Shown: piece after piece, positions 47,794 to 60,283 of the stretch
Layout of the letters: each line of letters starts with the position of its first letter
Numbering within the stretch: the first letter of the stretch is position 1
NCBI RefSeq assembly: GCF_029168945.1
Contig: NC_083605.1
Coordinates: forward strand, 24,379,280-24,443,279
Reading direction: 5' to 3'
Length of the DNA: 64,000 nucleotides
From: Cannabis sativa
Lineage: Eukaryota; Streptophyta; Magnoliopsida; Rosales; Cannabaceae
Position numbers and translations under genes: made by a program
The notes under the pieces: model-generated
The model's input: only the letters and a program-made list of their open reading frames with translations
The model's database searches: none
Told to the model about the DNA's origin: nothing

Positions 47794-47820
47794 CGGACAG
47801 TATGCGTTGCATACCGTCCG
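47794..47820 (-). other. Stem-loop in the E2 leader, near the PBS
   Basis: CGGACAGTATGC and GCATACCGTCCG pair over 12 positions with one G-T pair around a GTT loop. E3 has the equivalent at 63522-63544 with a perfect 10-bp stem. It is followed in both by GC-rich DNA inside an otherwise AT-rich leader. A dimer-linkage or packaging role is speculation. Confidence 0.7.
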
Positions 47821-48257
47821 CGGGCGCTCATAGGGATGCTGGCCGACAAAACTCGGTGGAATGGGAGACGTGCAGCATGTCCGCGCGCGGAATGGGGTGT
47901 CATCAGACATCCGCGCACGTTGTTCAGACAAAATCCTGCTGAACACGCGTGAGACCGAGGTTCACTCGGTTCCGCACGCGCGTGAGGATGCACAACAACC
48001 TTATCTTTTTTTCGAATCTTCAAAAAATCATAACTAATTCAAATTAAATCGAAATTGAGTTTTGTAAAAAAATAACTTCTTAATTTTTTCCATACTATCC
48101 ATTAAAAATAATTCCAGAAACAAAATTTTAATTATTTTTCACGAAAATTCACAAACATCAATCAATCATCATATAACACTCAATACAACATGAAACCATC
48201 CAAATAACAAATAATCGTTTTAAAGTCCAAATTTCTTGCAAGAAAATCAATTAGCAT

Positions 48258-48270
48258 GGCTCTGAGGCCA
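48258..48270 (-). other. Primer-binding site of E2, variant form
   Basis: Reads TGGCCTCAGAGCC on the minus strand, two bases from the LTR. It is identical to the E1 site and differs at two positions from the initiator-Met site seen in E3. Confidence 0.8.
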
Positions 48271-48272
48271 GT

Positions 48273-50172
48273 TGTTGGAATTTATTTTACCAGGATCTTA
48301 GATCTACTCACAAGTATGTTGTGTAACACCCTAAATATGAACTTTCTAAAACGATGAAATAAACACATATAAAGTTAAGAAAACCTTACATTGATGCACC
48401 GGAATTAATGTCTCCTTCCACTCAGATCTCTAACCCTTGTATCCTTTCTGTAGCAGAGTATAATCAAGATCTGAGCCCGATTGTCCTTCTTCTTTGAGTT
48501 TGATCCTTCACAGTCTTCCAATCTATGATTGAGTTACTGCTTGCTGTGTGTGGGCACTTACTCTTTCACCAGGGTTCAAAATTTTGGAAGAGAAAAGAGA
48601 GAGAGAGGGATTTCGGCCAAGGTATAGAAAATAGGGAAGGCTCAATTTTTCTGAAGAGAGAAATTTCTGACAGAAAAGCTTATGAAAACTTATTATTTGA
48701 CTGAGCCATCACTTTCTATTTATAGGCAACTACTAGGTTTAGGTTAGGAATTATTTGGCATTAAAATAATGAAAATATTAATTTGAAAAAGTCAAACAAG
48801 TGGCCGGCCATGGTGTAGTTTATGGGCCCACTTGATTTTACAGTTTTAACAAATTTTATTTCTATTTTCTCAAAAACGCCAATTTTCCAATTCTAACCAT
48901 TTAAATGCCAAAACTAATTATTTAATAACTAAAATAGATTATTAAATAATATTGTCATTTAATTTAATTATTAACTAGACATATAAAGTCCATTAATAAA
49001 TAAATAAACCTAGAATCTCTTTTCTTTACAATTTCACCCCTGCTTAGTGAAAATTCACAAAATTAGACATAGCCTAACTTTAGAATTATAATTGATCAAT
49101 CACGAATCAATTAATGAGCCTTACAAGCAGAATGTTCTCAACTAGAATGGGGACCATGGATCTATATGCTGAGCTTCCAATAAGTGAACCAAATTTACCA
49201 AGTAAATTCATACTTATTAATTCTTCGTTGAATCCACTCTTAGAACTTAGAATTGCACTCTCAGACTTATATAGAGCATATTATATGTTTCACGATATCA
49301 ATATGCTATCTCATTTAACCGTTGTTATAATCTTATTGTGATTTAAAGATCCTCTATATAGATGATCTACATCGAGATGGGATAATTTTACCGTTCTCAC
49401 TCCTCAATGTATTTTGCCCCTTAAAACACTTAGCTACCTATAAATGGTGTTTAGTGATCTAATAATTAGTCAGTTAAACAAGAGCTCATCCATTTACTTC
49501 TATTTGCTAAGCTCGAAGGGAATCATCACTTGACTTCTATACACCATTAGAAGCTATAGATTCCATATTTATGTTCAGCACTCCCACTCAATCATACGAT
49601 CATGTTCCCAAAATATACGTATCACCCTAACCTAAAAGTAGGCTTAGCTAATAAATCAAAGAACATGAATAGCACTCCTGAGTTGAGCCTAAGCATATTA
49701 GGATTTAGATTCTTTTAACCTTAAGATCAACTACTGATATTGACTTGGAAAGATATATATAACGGTAAGTTTGTAATATCTTAACTTAGTTGCAATATCG
49801 GTTCAGTCCAATGTATACTCCATACATTCGAAACTAGTATACTTTACTAATGTCCTGGAAAGAACATAACACTTACTCCAAGTATAAGTACACATCATCG
49901 CTGATTATCACATTAGTGTAAATCCAATAACACTGATGAAACAGGGACCAAGTCTTTTGATTCATATGATCACAATCACATTCCACTGTGTTGACGATAC
50001 TGTAATTGTGAATAAACATATGATCTGGATTTAACTGATTTTGTGTATAAAAGTAATAAACATATTAAACCATTAGCATGTAAAATTCATGCAAACATTA
50101 ATCACTTCAAATTTCTTATATTGATAACTAATCAGATTGTAAAGAGTTTTATTTAGGGCATAAAACCCAACA
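48273..50172 (-). mobile_element. E2 LTR (5' LTR in element orientation)
   Basis: 1,900 bp, TGTTGGAATTT...AAACCCAACA. It pairs with 39990-41886. Confidence 0.93.
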
Positions 50173-50177
50173 AAATC

Positions 50178-51115
50178 GTCTATTGAAGTTAGAAGCTTTT
50201 TGGGTTTAGATGGGTATTATCGTCGATTCGTTGAGAGTTTCTCAAAGATTGTTGTACCCTTAACGGAGTAGACCCGAAAGAACTTAAAGTTTGTTTGGAC
50301 TGATCGATGTGAGAAAACTTTTCTAGAGTTAAAGCAATGCTTGATTACCGCTCCAGTGTTTACTCTTCCTTCAGATAAGGAAAAGTTTGTTGTTTATTGT
50401 GATGCCTCGAGACAAGATCTGGGTTGTGTTCTTATGCAAACTGGAAAGGTGATAACCCATGCTTCTCGGTAGTTAAAGGAGTACGAGCATAGGTACCCTA
50501 CTCACGACTTAGAACTCGTAGCAGTGGTATTTGCACTAAAGATTTGGCGGCATTACCTATATGGCAAGAAATGCGAGATATACACTGATCATAAAAGTCT
50601 TAATTAAATACTTCTTTACCCAGAGGAACCTGAACATGAGACAGAGACGCTGGCTAGAGTTGGTGAAGGATTATGATTGTGAGATCCTTTATCACCCTGG
50701 GAAGGCCAACGTGGTTGCCGATGCCTTGAGTAGAAAGGGCCAGAGTCAGATAAATACAGTGAAGTAAATCTCCCATCAGTTATCAAATGAAATGACCCGA
50801 GCTAAAATCGAGTTGGTTGTGGGGCAATTGGCTAATATTACCCTACAATCTACTCTTTTGGAGCGAATCAGAGAAGCACAGTTGCAAGATCCAGAGTTAG
50901 TGAAATCTTGAGATAGGGTTTCAGCTGGAAAGATTGGTGAATTTGAAGTGGATGATACGGAAATGCTACGATTTATGAATCGTGTGTGTGTGCCTATAAA
51001 CGACGACATTAAAAGAGAGATTATGAACGAGTCTCATATGACTCCTTACTCAGTTCATCCAGGGTCAACAATGATGTATCAAGACCTCAAAGCTATGTTC
51101 TGGTGGCCAGGTGAT
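50178..51115 (+). pseudogene. Gypsy RNase H and N-terminal integrase
   Basis: Continues the RT gene cut at 39989: SSIEVRSFLGLDGYYRRFVE (RT thumb/connection). RNase H follows with [39 protein letters not shown] and YTDHKSL. After a frameshift come [16 protein letters not shown] and [15 protein letters not shown]. The integrase zinc-binding region starts with SVHPGSTMMYQDLKAMFWWPG and is cut at 51115. Several in-frame stops are present, so it is not functional. Confidence 0.88.
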
Positions 51116-52714
51116 TGTTAACGCCCAAAATTGTGACTTCTACAGCGGTGGTTGTAGTATAGATCGGGCGGTCGATTCCACAGGGAGGTGATTATGAACA
51201 AAAATGTTAGTAGAAAAATAAAAACAAAAGGTTAATAAAGAGTGACAATAGTAACCAATGATTTTGTGATTTTTGTTTTGGTAATAAATATTAAAAGAGA
51301 GTAAAGAAAGGTATAATCAATAGTAAAATAAAGATAATATATTAAATTTAAATTAAATATTTTCAAAATAAAAATATATCTCGTAAATTTCATATGAAAA
51401 TATTAATTTATTTTTAATTTATTTTAAACTTTAAGCTTACTAAATGTATATTTTTCACCATTAATCACAATCCTCAACTAGCTTATTGCTAGTCCTAGCA
51501 ATTCAAGTGGAGAAAAGTAATAATCGAGTTGTTTAAACAAGTCAAACCAAGCAAAACTATCCAAGCATTTTCAAAATATTGGTAGGGAGTCAAACATTTC
51601 TATCAATGTTATTTTAGTTGTAATTCCAGAGTTGTGTGTGTATGCACCAAACTTTTATCAATTTTTTTTAAGTGTTAACACAAATAGTATTGAAAAATAT
51701 CAAAAGTGTAAAGGTCTCAACTCCAATATCGTCACGGGTATTGAAAGTATTTATCGGGAGGGTGACACTCTTTTGGAGTTGGAAATGTAGCAATTAACGC
51801 ACAAATGAGAGAGGATAAATATCTTTTTTAGGACAAACAATTTGAATAAGAATTGATTACAAGATAGACACATCAAACCATTAGAATTCAAATGACAAAC
51901 AACCTTTGGGATTTCTGTGAAACACTTACAAAATAAGAGATAAAGAGCCAACAAATTAAAAAAAATACAACGATAATTATATGTGCATAAATATATGTAT
52001 ATATATATTTTAAAAGAGAAATATGATGTTTCTCTCTTTTTTTTTTTTTTGAATAAAATACTTGAATTGAAACACTTTTTTTTAGAGAGAGAGTAAGATA
52101 GCGTTACTGTAGTTCTCTCTCTTTTTTTGATTATATATATATTTTTTTATTTAGAAAAAATGGAGACTACTTGAAAATTGAAGTAAAATGATATTGCTCT
52201 TGTTCTATATATATATATATTTTAATGATTTTTCTTTTTTTTTTCATTTTTTTGATTGATTTTTTTTTATTTTTTTGACAAGAGACAACATATACGAAGG
52301 AATAAAAGTACAAAGAAATAAAATAAGATTACAAAGAAATAAAATAAAGGCTCTTTATTACAAAAGAAATTAATCCCTCTTGTAAATATCATGTTTGAAA
52401 TTCTAAAAGTTCAACTTTGCCAACTCAAATGACCAATAAAAGTTCAAAAATTTGTTTTCTCAACTCTCACAACTCACAAAAAAATAAAAAAATTTACACT
52501 CTAAATTTTTATCAACTATATGTGTTAACAAAAATTTCTTCACAAGTTGAAAGTGCATAAAATAACTCTAAAAATCACAACTTGATAACAAAACATAGTA
52601 AAAATTTGACTCAAACCGCAATTTTACAATCATGTTCAGATAATTTTGAAAAAATTGACTTAAAAATTCAACAAAATAATTAAAATTCTCCAAATGAACG
52701 CTCAGCAGAGCTCA
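51116..52714 (-). mobile_element. 3' LTR of a minus-strand Athila-like Gypsy element
   Basis: In element orientation it runs from TGAGCTCTGCTGAG (52714) to ...TTTGGGCGTTAACA (51116), 1,599 bp. The end region contains CTCCCTGTGGAATCGACCG, a signature of Athila/Tat-type LTR ends. It includes T-rich and CT-rich tracts at about 52030-52280. It lies against the broken integrase of the plus-strand Gypsy. The 5 bases before it are GTGAT; the matching duplication would be outside the window. Confidence 0.82.
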
Positions 52715-52726
52715 CCACCCCCAACT
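52715..52726 (-). other. Polypurine tract of the Athila-like element
   Basis: Minus strand AGTTGGGGGTGG, immediately before the LTR start TGAGC. It is preceded by GAGGACACTGTCTAATTTTG, a string commonly seen upstream of the LTR in Athila/Tat elements. Confidence 0.8.
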
Positions 52727-52934
52727 CAAAATTAGACAGTGTCCTCAATGTCACAAAATATGAAATGAAAAAGATAGAAAAAGGAGTACACCTGATTGAC
52801 GATAATAAGCACAAGACGAGAGCGGAGATAACTTGATAATGGTAACAACAACAAACATAGAAAAAAAATGCAAAACAACAAAAACATAAAGATAAAATAA
52901 AATACTATAGCATATAGATAGGAAAAACAATCAT

Positions 52935-53900
52935 TTAGAGTGTATAATCTGGGTCCTCAAGAAGGACCTCTTCAACAAAGCTCATACTCTCAATGTAATA
53001 TTTCAGTCTCTGGCCATCGACTCAAAAAGTCCTCCCATCTGTTGGGTTCTCGACCTCAACAGAACCATTGGGGAATACTTGTTTCACCACAAATGGACCA
53101 GTCCACCTTGATCTCAACTTTCTAGGGTGGAGATATGCAAACGAGAATCGTACAAATGTACTTTCTGATTTGGCTCAAAATGTTTTCTCATGATCTGTTT
53201 ATCGTGAGCAACTTTAAGCTTTGCTTTGTAGATCCTGGAATTATCGTAAGCATCATTTCTCAACTCCTCAATTTCAAACAATTGGAGTTTCCGATTCATA
53301 CCTGTCGCACTTAGGTCGAAGTTCAAGGCCTTAATAGCCCAATAAGCTTTGTGATCAAGTTCGACAGGTAAATGACATGCTTTTCCATAGACAAGTCGAT
53401 AGGGAGACATCCCAAGAGGGGATTTGTAAGCTGTGCGGTATGCCCAAAGTGCGTCTTGAAGACGTGTTGACCAATCTTTTCGGTCGGGATTTACCATCTT
53501 TTCAAGAATGTTTTTGATCTCCCTATTAGCTAGCTCAGCTTGACCATTGGTTTGTGGATGATAGGCATTTGCAACTTTGTGAAGTACACCGTACTTTCGC
53601 AAGAGAGCCTCAAAAGATCAGTTGCAAAAATGAGTGCCTTGATCACTAATGATAGCACGAGGGGTACCAAACCTTGATAACACATTTTCTTTTAAAAATT
53701 TCACAACTGTAGCGTTATCATTATTTCGAGATGGTACCACCTCGACCCATTTTGAAACATAACCAACAGCAAGAATGATGTAAACGTAACCAAAAGAAGG
53801 CGAAAATAGTCCCATAAAGTCTATTCCCCAACAACAAAATATTTATATGACAAGGATTGGGTTCAAGGGCATCATGTGCTGTCGGGACAAGGAGCCTAAC
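52935..53900 (-). pseudogene. Athila-like integrase, core and C-terminal region
   Basis: Minus-strand order: WGIDFMGLFSPSFGYVYI (first catalytic Asp), YVSKWVEVVPSR, FLKENVLSRFGTPRAIISDQ (second Asp), GTHFCN then a TGA stop, [35 protein letters not shown] (catalytic Glu), [36 protein letters not shown] frameshift near 53145 leads to [17 protein letters not shown] and VKQVFPNGSVEVENP. One more TGA precedes the end YYIESMSFVEEVLLEDPDYTL. The catalytic triad is intact, but at least two stops and frameshifts disable the gene. The enzyme would insert element DNA. Confidence 0.9.
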
Positions 53901-55342
53901 TGTAACGTCCTCACTTCAAGCCTCCATTGGGTCCTTACACCGATGGAATGAATGGCTCTTATACACGAGTACGCCACTCTGGCTGCTTCCTGGATTGATG
54001 ACTGACCCTACAGACGAACACGAGTGTTTCCAGCGTGCTTTGTCCTCACTCACACGCTTCCTGTGAAAACTTCCCAAGAGGTCACCCATCCTGAAATTGT
54101 CCAAGGTCAAGCACGCTTAACTATGGAGTTCTTTCGTGATGGGCTACCGAAAAACAAGATGCACCTTGTTGATATAGGTAGTACCAATCAATCCATTTAA
54201 GCTCTCTTCAACTGTGTAGTCCCATACTTACACAATCTCAGAATCATCCCACTTGACCTTCCCCAGGCGATGTGGGATTGCACAACTTACTCGGTATTTC
54301 CCCTTACGGATCACGGGACTACTGACTATCACAATCACCCCACCTTACGGGGTCCGATATCCTTGTTGACCACACTTCCGGCTAGGTCAAGGCTCTGATA
54401 CCATTTTTAACGTCCTTGCTTCAAGCCTCCATTGGGTCCTTACACCCACGGAATGAATGGCTCTTATACGCGAGTACGCCACTCTGGCTGCTTCCTGGAT
54501 TGATGACTGACCCTACAGACCAACACGAGTGTTTCAGCGTGCTTTGTCCTCACTCACACGCTTCCTGTGAAAACTTCCCAGGAGGTCACCCATCCTGAAA
54601 TTGCCCCAAGTCAAGCACGCTTAACTCTGGAGTTCTTTCGTGATGGGCTACTGAAAAAGAAGATGCACCTTGTTGATATAGGTAGTACCAATCAATCCAT
54701 TTAAGCTCTCTTTGACTGTGTAGTCCCATACCTATACAATCTCAGAATCATCCCACTTGACCTTCCTGAGGCGATGTGGGATTGCACAGCTTACTCGGTA
54801 TTTCCCCTTACGGATCACGGGACTACTGACTATCACAATCACCCCACCTTACGAGGTCTGATGTCCTCGTCGACCACACTTCCGGCTGGGTCAAGGCTCT
54901 GATACCATTTTTAACGTCCTTGCTTTAAGCCTCCATTGGGTCCTTACACCCACGGAATGAATGGCTCTCATACACGAGTACGCCACTCTGGTTGCTTCCT
55001 GGATTGATGACTGACCCTACAGACCAACACAAGTGTTTCCAGCGTGCTTTGTCCTCACTCGCACGCTTCCTGAGAAAACTTCTCAAGAGGTCACCCATTC
55101 TAAAATTGCCCCAGGTCAAGCACGCTTAACTGTGGAGTTCTTTCGTGATGGGCTACCAAAAAATAAGATGCACCTTGTTGATATAGGTAGTACCAATCAA
55201 TCCATTTAAGCTCTCTTCAACTGTGTAGTCCTATACCTACACAGTCTCAGAATCATCCCACTTGACCTTCCCCAGGCAATGTGGGATTGCACAGCTTACC
55301 CGGTATTTCCCCTTACGGATCACAGGACTACTGACTGTCACA
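53901..55342 (-). mobile_element. Tandem Cassandra array: three LTRs, two interiors
   Basis: Units: LTR 53901-54333 (433 bp), interior 54334-54405 (72 bp), LTR 54406-54837 (432 bp), interior 54838-54909 (72 bp), LTR 54910-55342 (433 bp). The outer ends are TGTAACGTCC and CTGTCACA. A single 5-bp duplication CTAAC flanks the whole (53896-53900 and 55343-55347). Each interior has GGCTCTGATACCA, the inverse of the initiator-Met PBS, and the inverse of the polypurine tract. Each LTR holds the 5S-derived domain on the minus strand; in the first LTR antisense box C is at about 54071-54091 and box A at about 54105-54121. The inner LTR starts read TTTAACG instead of TGTAACG. Confidence 0.92.
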
Positions 55343-55443
55343 CTAACCTTTGGCCCCTTACACAACAACGACAAAAATCATTGGTGTCTTTGAACAAAGT
55401 GGGCCAGTAAAGACCGCATTGTAAGATTTTTGCAGCGGTTTTC
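55343..55443 (-). pseudogene. Athila-like integrase zinc-finger part
   Basis: Minus-strand translation gives AAKILQCGLYWPTLFKDTND, then FC.CC, the HHCC zinc-binding end of a Gypsy integrase. It continues into the core at 53900 once the Cassandra array is ignored. It is cut on its upstream side by E3 at 55444. Confidence 0.8.
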
Positions 55444-57327
55444 TGTTGGAAATTATTTTACCAGGATCTTAGATCTACTGACAAGTATGTTGATTAACAC
55501 CCTAAATATGAACTTTCTAAAACGATGAAATAAACACATATAAAGTTTAGGAAACCTTACATTGGGTGCAGCGGAATATAATGACTCCTTCCGTTCAGAT
55601 ATCTAGCCCTTGATTCCTTTCTGTAGCAGAGCATTATCAATATCAGAACCTGGATCTCTTTCTCTGAATCTTTGATGCTGAAACTCCTTCTTGCTGAAAG
55701 TCTTTCTTCACGATCTTCCTCACTATGATTGAGGTATCACTTGCTTTGTGTGGGCACTACTCTTACACTAAGAATTTCGAAATCTCAATGAGGAAGAGAG
55801 AGAGAGTGGGTTCGGCCAAAGATAGGGAGAGAGAAGGCTCAGTTTTTTCTGAATGAAAAAGTAGAAAATTTAAGTGTAAATTTCTTGAAGCCTTCACTAT
55901 CTATTTATAGCATTCCACTAGGGTTAGGTTGAATTATTTGGCATTAAAATAATGAAAATATCAGTTTAAAAATTCAAACCAAGTGGCCGGCCATGTAGAG
56001 TAATGGGCCTTACTTGGATTTTGCAGTTTTCTCAATTCTGCATCTGATTTTCTCAAAAACGCCAATTTTCAAATTCAACCATTTAAATGCCAATTCTAAC
56101 TATTTAATAACTATAAATAATTATTAAATAATATTGTCATTTATCATATTTATTAATTGAACCATACAAAGTATCATAATTAACAAATATGCCCCTATAA
56201 ACTCTTTCTTTACAATTTCGTCCTTACTTAGTGAAAAATTCACAAATAGACAAAGTCTAATTTGAGAATTATAATTGATTAATCAAAACCAATTATATGA
56301 GTCTTACAAGCAATATTATCTCAACTAATGCGGGGACCATGGGTCTATATAACCGAGCTTCCAATAAGTAGATCAAGAATTTAGCACTGAAATTCACTAA
56401 CTTATTAATTCTTCGTTGAATCCACGCATAGAACTTAGAATTGCACTCTCAGTATATAGAATGCTCTATATGTTCCACCATATAGACACATCATTAGTTA
56501 TCCATTGTTATAATTCTAATTTGATCAATGATCCTTTATATGAATGATCTACACTGTAAAGGGATTAGATTACCGTTACACCCTACAATGTATTTTATCC
56601 TTAAAACACTTGACCTCGTATAAATGATATTTCAGCTTATGTGAAATGAGTACTCCACCATTTATGTTCGTTTGGTCAAGCTCGAAGGAGATCATCCTTT
56701 GCTTACTATTCGCCAGATAGAAGCTATAGATTCCATGTTTATGCTAGCACTCCCACTCAATTGCACTACCGTGTTCCCAAAATGTACGTATCACCCTGAC
56801 CTAAGAGTAGGCTTAACTAACAAATCAAAGAACACGAGCCTTTCAAGATTGAGCCTAATCATAACAGGATTAAGAACATTTGATCTAGGATCAACTAGGC
56901 GATATTGACTTGAATAGATATTGCGGTAAGTTTAATAAATCTAAGTCAAAGTTCAATATCGGTCCCTTCCGATGCATACTGCATGCATCCAACCTGAGCT
57001 TTACTTTAACCAATGCTCTGGAAAGAACATAGCATTTCTCCAAATGCAAGTAAACTCTGTTGTAGATTATCATATCAGTAAAACCCTGTGTCTGATAAAT
57101 CTAGGAAACTTTTTTCACATAGTCATGTTTACCTTCCAATGTGTTGACAACACAATAAACAGGATCAAGTATGTGAAAAGGGTTTCGGATGAATTTATAC
57201 ATTATTTACATATAATCATGAAATAAATCATGTGAACCATGCAACATTAAATGTTATTTCTGATCTATATTAATAAGTAAATCTGATTATATTGAAATGA
57301 GTTTTATTTAGGGCATAAAACCCAACA
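55444..57327 (-). mobile_element. E3 LTR (3' LTR in element orientation)
   Basis: 1,884 bp, TGTTGGAAATT...AAACCCAACA. It is close to the E1 LTRs, with small indels. The five bases before it are TTTTC; the partner duplication is outside the window. Confidence 0.92.
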
Positions 57328-60144
57328 AACTCCCACTTGCACTAATATAAAACAAAAAAGTGTGTTTCAAATAATCTCAACACCTTGATATACAAATCAA
57401 GTGTAGTAGTAGTAAACTCCTCGTAATTGGATCTGAAAGGTTGAATTAAACACAACCTTTTCTCCACCATTACTCTTCCTTTAATCACAAAATCATTGAT
57501 TATGTGAAATTCCTCTCAATATGTCTACTCTCTTGGGATACTGGATTCTATATCTTTGGCAACTACTTTTGGTTAATCAGGAAATTAACACTAGTAGTTT
57601 AAGGCAATTTGGAATGATGCCAAAAATGTATAGAACGTTCCTTAGACTGAATAAGTACTTTCCTGCAACTTTAACATTCAGTCCCTCTCTGGTAGACCTA
57701 GAGACTTCAGATAGGTTTTTACACTTCTCCAAAATCACTATTCCACCCCCAAAGTAATCACCATCTTATCAGTAAGATTTACTAGCACAAAGGCAAATTT
57801 CAAAATCTGATATGGTGTAGTCTAAGAGTTTTAAACACACCCTTATAGACTAACATATAGTTCCTCTTATTTATCTTAAGATTTACTTGATTGTCTTCCA
57901 ATGTTCTTCTCCTGGATTAATCTGATACCTACTCATTACTCCCACTCAACAGCAGGTGTCTGGTCTAAGGCATACAAAAGCATATCTAAGACCTCTCACT
58001 TTTGATATAAGAAATGACTTTATCTTTTCTGGAATAGTTGAGACTTTTCCTTAGATAAATAAAATCTATGTCTAAGAAGTTGTGAAGCTTCTATAGATTT
58101 CCATTAGAAAGAAGATGCTTCAGCATCTTACCAAAGTAAGTTGCTTGCCTTAGAGTAAGTAATTACCAGGTATACCACAAGCCATAGGTTTAGATAAACT
58201 CAAACCTATAATACTAGGAACAGGAAGTTTGTTAAGTCCATTGAATAGACTTATAAACGAAAATTTCCTTTTATGTCCTTGTAATAGAAAACTTTAGGTT
58301 ACTCCATGTGAATGGATTAAACCATTGTTCTATTGGCTTTCTTCTTAGTTTCTTATCTTGACAATCCATTACTTGTTTAAACTCACAATGGATTTTAATC
58401 ACTAGTGTCTCCCAAGTCATAAGAAGGTGAGTTCCTAGAAACTCTCCCACTACGACAAGGTACCGTGAATTATGTCGAAGAAAACTAAATGGTATTGATC
58501 TCTTCGGTTGTGACAAGACAACAGAGGCAGTGGGATCATCATATGTAAGATGATAGAACACTTTTGGAATCAAGAATTAAATATCTCCTTTATTTGCTAC
58601 TTGATTTTCAGACTTAGTCATTTTCTTAGAAAAGTAGTATTTGTTTGAACAAACACTTTCTTATCTATTGACAATGGGATGGTCCACCCCTAATCACTTA
58701 GAACAGCTAACAAACCATGGTTAACAGTTGTAGCTTTTCTTAAGATTTTGATTAGGTCATCCATGAATCTAGTAATGATTTACATTAAGTATACAACCAT
58801 TACATCATTCTGAAATTGTATTACCATAGAAGGAATTAGGCAACGACTAGTAACTAATCATCAACATGCAACTCGAAATTTCTGGGGAGGTAAGTTTGGA
58901 TATAATTCAAAAATCAATTTAATGATCTTTGAACTGCATATCTACTAACTATTTCTCCACCCCTATCAGTTCGCAAGATATTTAACTATTTACCTAAATG
59001 GTTTTAACCATTGCTAGAAATTAATGAAAATTTTCAAACATTTCAAATTTCTTTGCTAAAAGGTATAATCTAGAGTTATCGTTTTAAGATTACAACGAAA
59101 AACTCATATCTACCCTTGAATGTACATCCATCTGCGAATGAGATGAACTACTTTCAGTGGATATAGGCATATTAACTCTTTGCAGAGATTGATCTTGTCA
59201 AATCCACTATGAACAAGATACAAATGCCATAGATTAAAAAATGTGGTAGTGTTTTTTGATGACATAGGTTTAGTTACATCAAAGAGTTCTTAGAATACTG
59301 CAAGTGGATCCTGGTCACAGAATACCTAACTCATATTCCATACAGTTTTAATCCATTAATAGAAGATGGATATTAAACACTTGAGAAAGTGTAACTGTAT
59401 TGTATTCTGGAATTAGAAATATAAGAAAATTTCTATTTGGAATCTAAAATTAAAGTCAAAGACTTAAATTTATACCAAATATAATGAGTAATTCTATCTT
59501 TGACCACCACTACTAATTTAACTCTAAGTCTGATTTGCCCATACAAGTAGGAGATTTCTAAGATTGAGGTTTTATATCAATTGGGAATAGAATTTCGGAA
59601 TTATAATCATATGCGTCATTTAATTTCTTAAGAGAAAATATAGAATGACATGAAATGATTTATATACCATTCATCCAATGATATGTTATTGAGCTAATTC
59701 GAAATGAATAAGCTAAGAGGAATTAGGATAATTTCGTTGCTTAAATAAGAATCCAACGATGCTTCGATTAGCGAAAGTCAAAGTAATCTTATTTATATAA
59801 TCTTCTTGTTTCATATCGTAAAAATACTAGTCTAAGGTGTCATCAATTGATGAACAGCTAGATGTCGCATATACAATATTTATCTTTCGAGATCTAACAC
59901 TATTATGAATGTCTAATGGTGAAAATCCTTTAGGGATTTATCTCATTAGACAAACAAACCAAGTTAGACCAACAATGAAGATTCGAAATTAAACTACAAC
60001 TTAATAACAGAAAATAACATGGTTCAATATAAATTCATACACAATTCAGAAATTATTAAACATATAGCAAGTAGGAATGACAAGTGAAAATACTAAAAAC
60101 ATACAATCTTAAATAATTTCCAAGGTTTTCAACAAACTGATATC

Positions 60145-60283
60145 AGTGTCCCGTTTAGGCGAGAGTCAAAGCTACCATTCATTGAATAGAGTTGTCAGCT
60201 CATCTAAAATGTTAAACATTCTAGCAACCTTTTATTCGATCAAGATTGGAATTCAGCGTTGTCCCGTTTAGGCGAGAGTCAAG
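60145..60283 (-). repeat. E3 leader repeats (GACTCTCGCCTAAA motif)
   Basis: Two copies of TGTCCCGTTTAGGCGAGAGT on the plus strand, about 112 bp apart. A weaker relative, GATTAGCGAAAGTCAAAG, lies near 59766. Confidence 0.75.

Larger units (their letters stand above)
44573..48272 (-). mobile_element. E2 leader, about 3.7 kb, very AT-rich
   Basis: Lies between PBS and gag on the minus strand. It is unusually long for an untranslated leader. It holds the GACTCTCGCC repeats (44750-44888), a GC-richer island at about 46560-46660, another near 46780-46870, and a GC-rich block at 47785-48000 starting with a perfect-type stem-loop. Short frames in the GC-rich block (such as 101 codons at 47718-48023) have no domain and are not supported. 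Confidence 0.75.
39990..50172 (-). mobile_element. E2: 10.2-kb Copia-type element with gag only
   Basis: LTRs 39990-41886 and 48273-50172, PPT 41887-41901, PBS 48258-48270, and duplication AAATC (39985-39989 and 50173-50177). It sits inside the RT/RNase H junction of the plus-strand Gypsy; ignoring it and one AAATC rejoins the host frame (TPK/SSIEVRSFLGL). Of 6.4 kb interior only gag is readable. It therefore needs protease, integrase and RT from a partner. Confidence 0.93.
37166..51115 (+). mobile_element. Interior of the plus-strand Ty3/Gypsy element, interrupted by E2
   Basis: PBS, gag, protease, RT, RNase H and the beginning of integrase appear in that order. All are broken by stops and frameshifts. 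E2 separates RT from RNase H. At 51115 the integrase is cut by the minus-strand Athila-like element, and the rest lies outside the window. The order and the FLGL.GYYRRFVE motif fit Ty3/Gypsy. The long LTR suggests the Tekay/Del group, but that is inference. Confidence 0.82.

Noticed and set aside
47718..48023. 101-codon frame in the E2 leader and similar frames at 63404-63634
   Set aside because: They arise from the GC-rich block, are not alike in sequence between E2 and E3, and have no domain.
58271..58573. A conserved new protein in E1 and E3
   Set aside because: The two copies come from very recent common ancestry, E2 has no counterpart, and no domain is visible, so conservation cannot be claimed.
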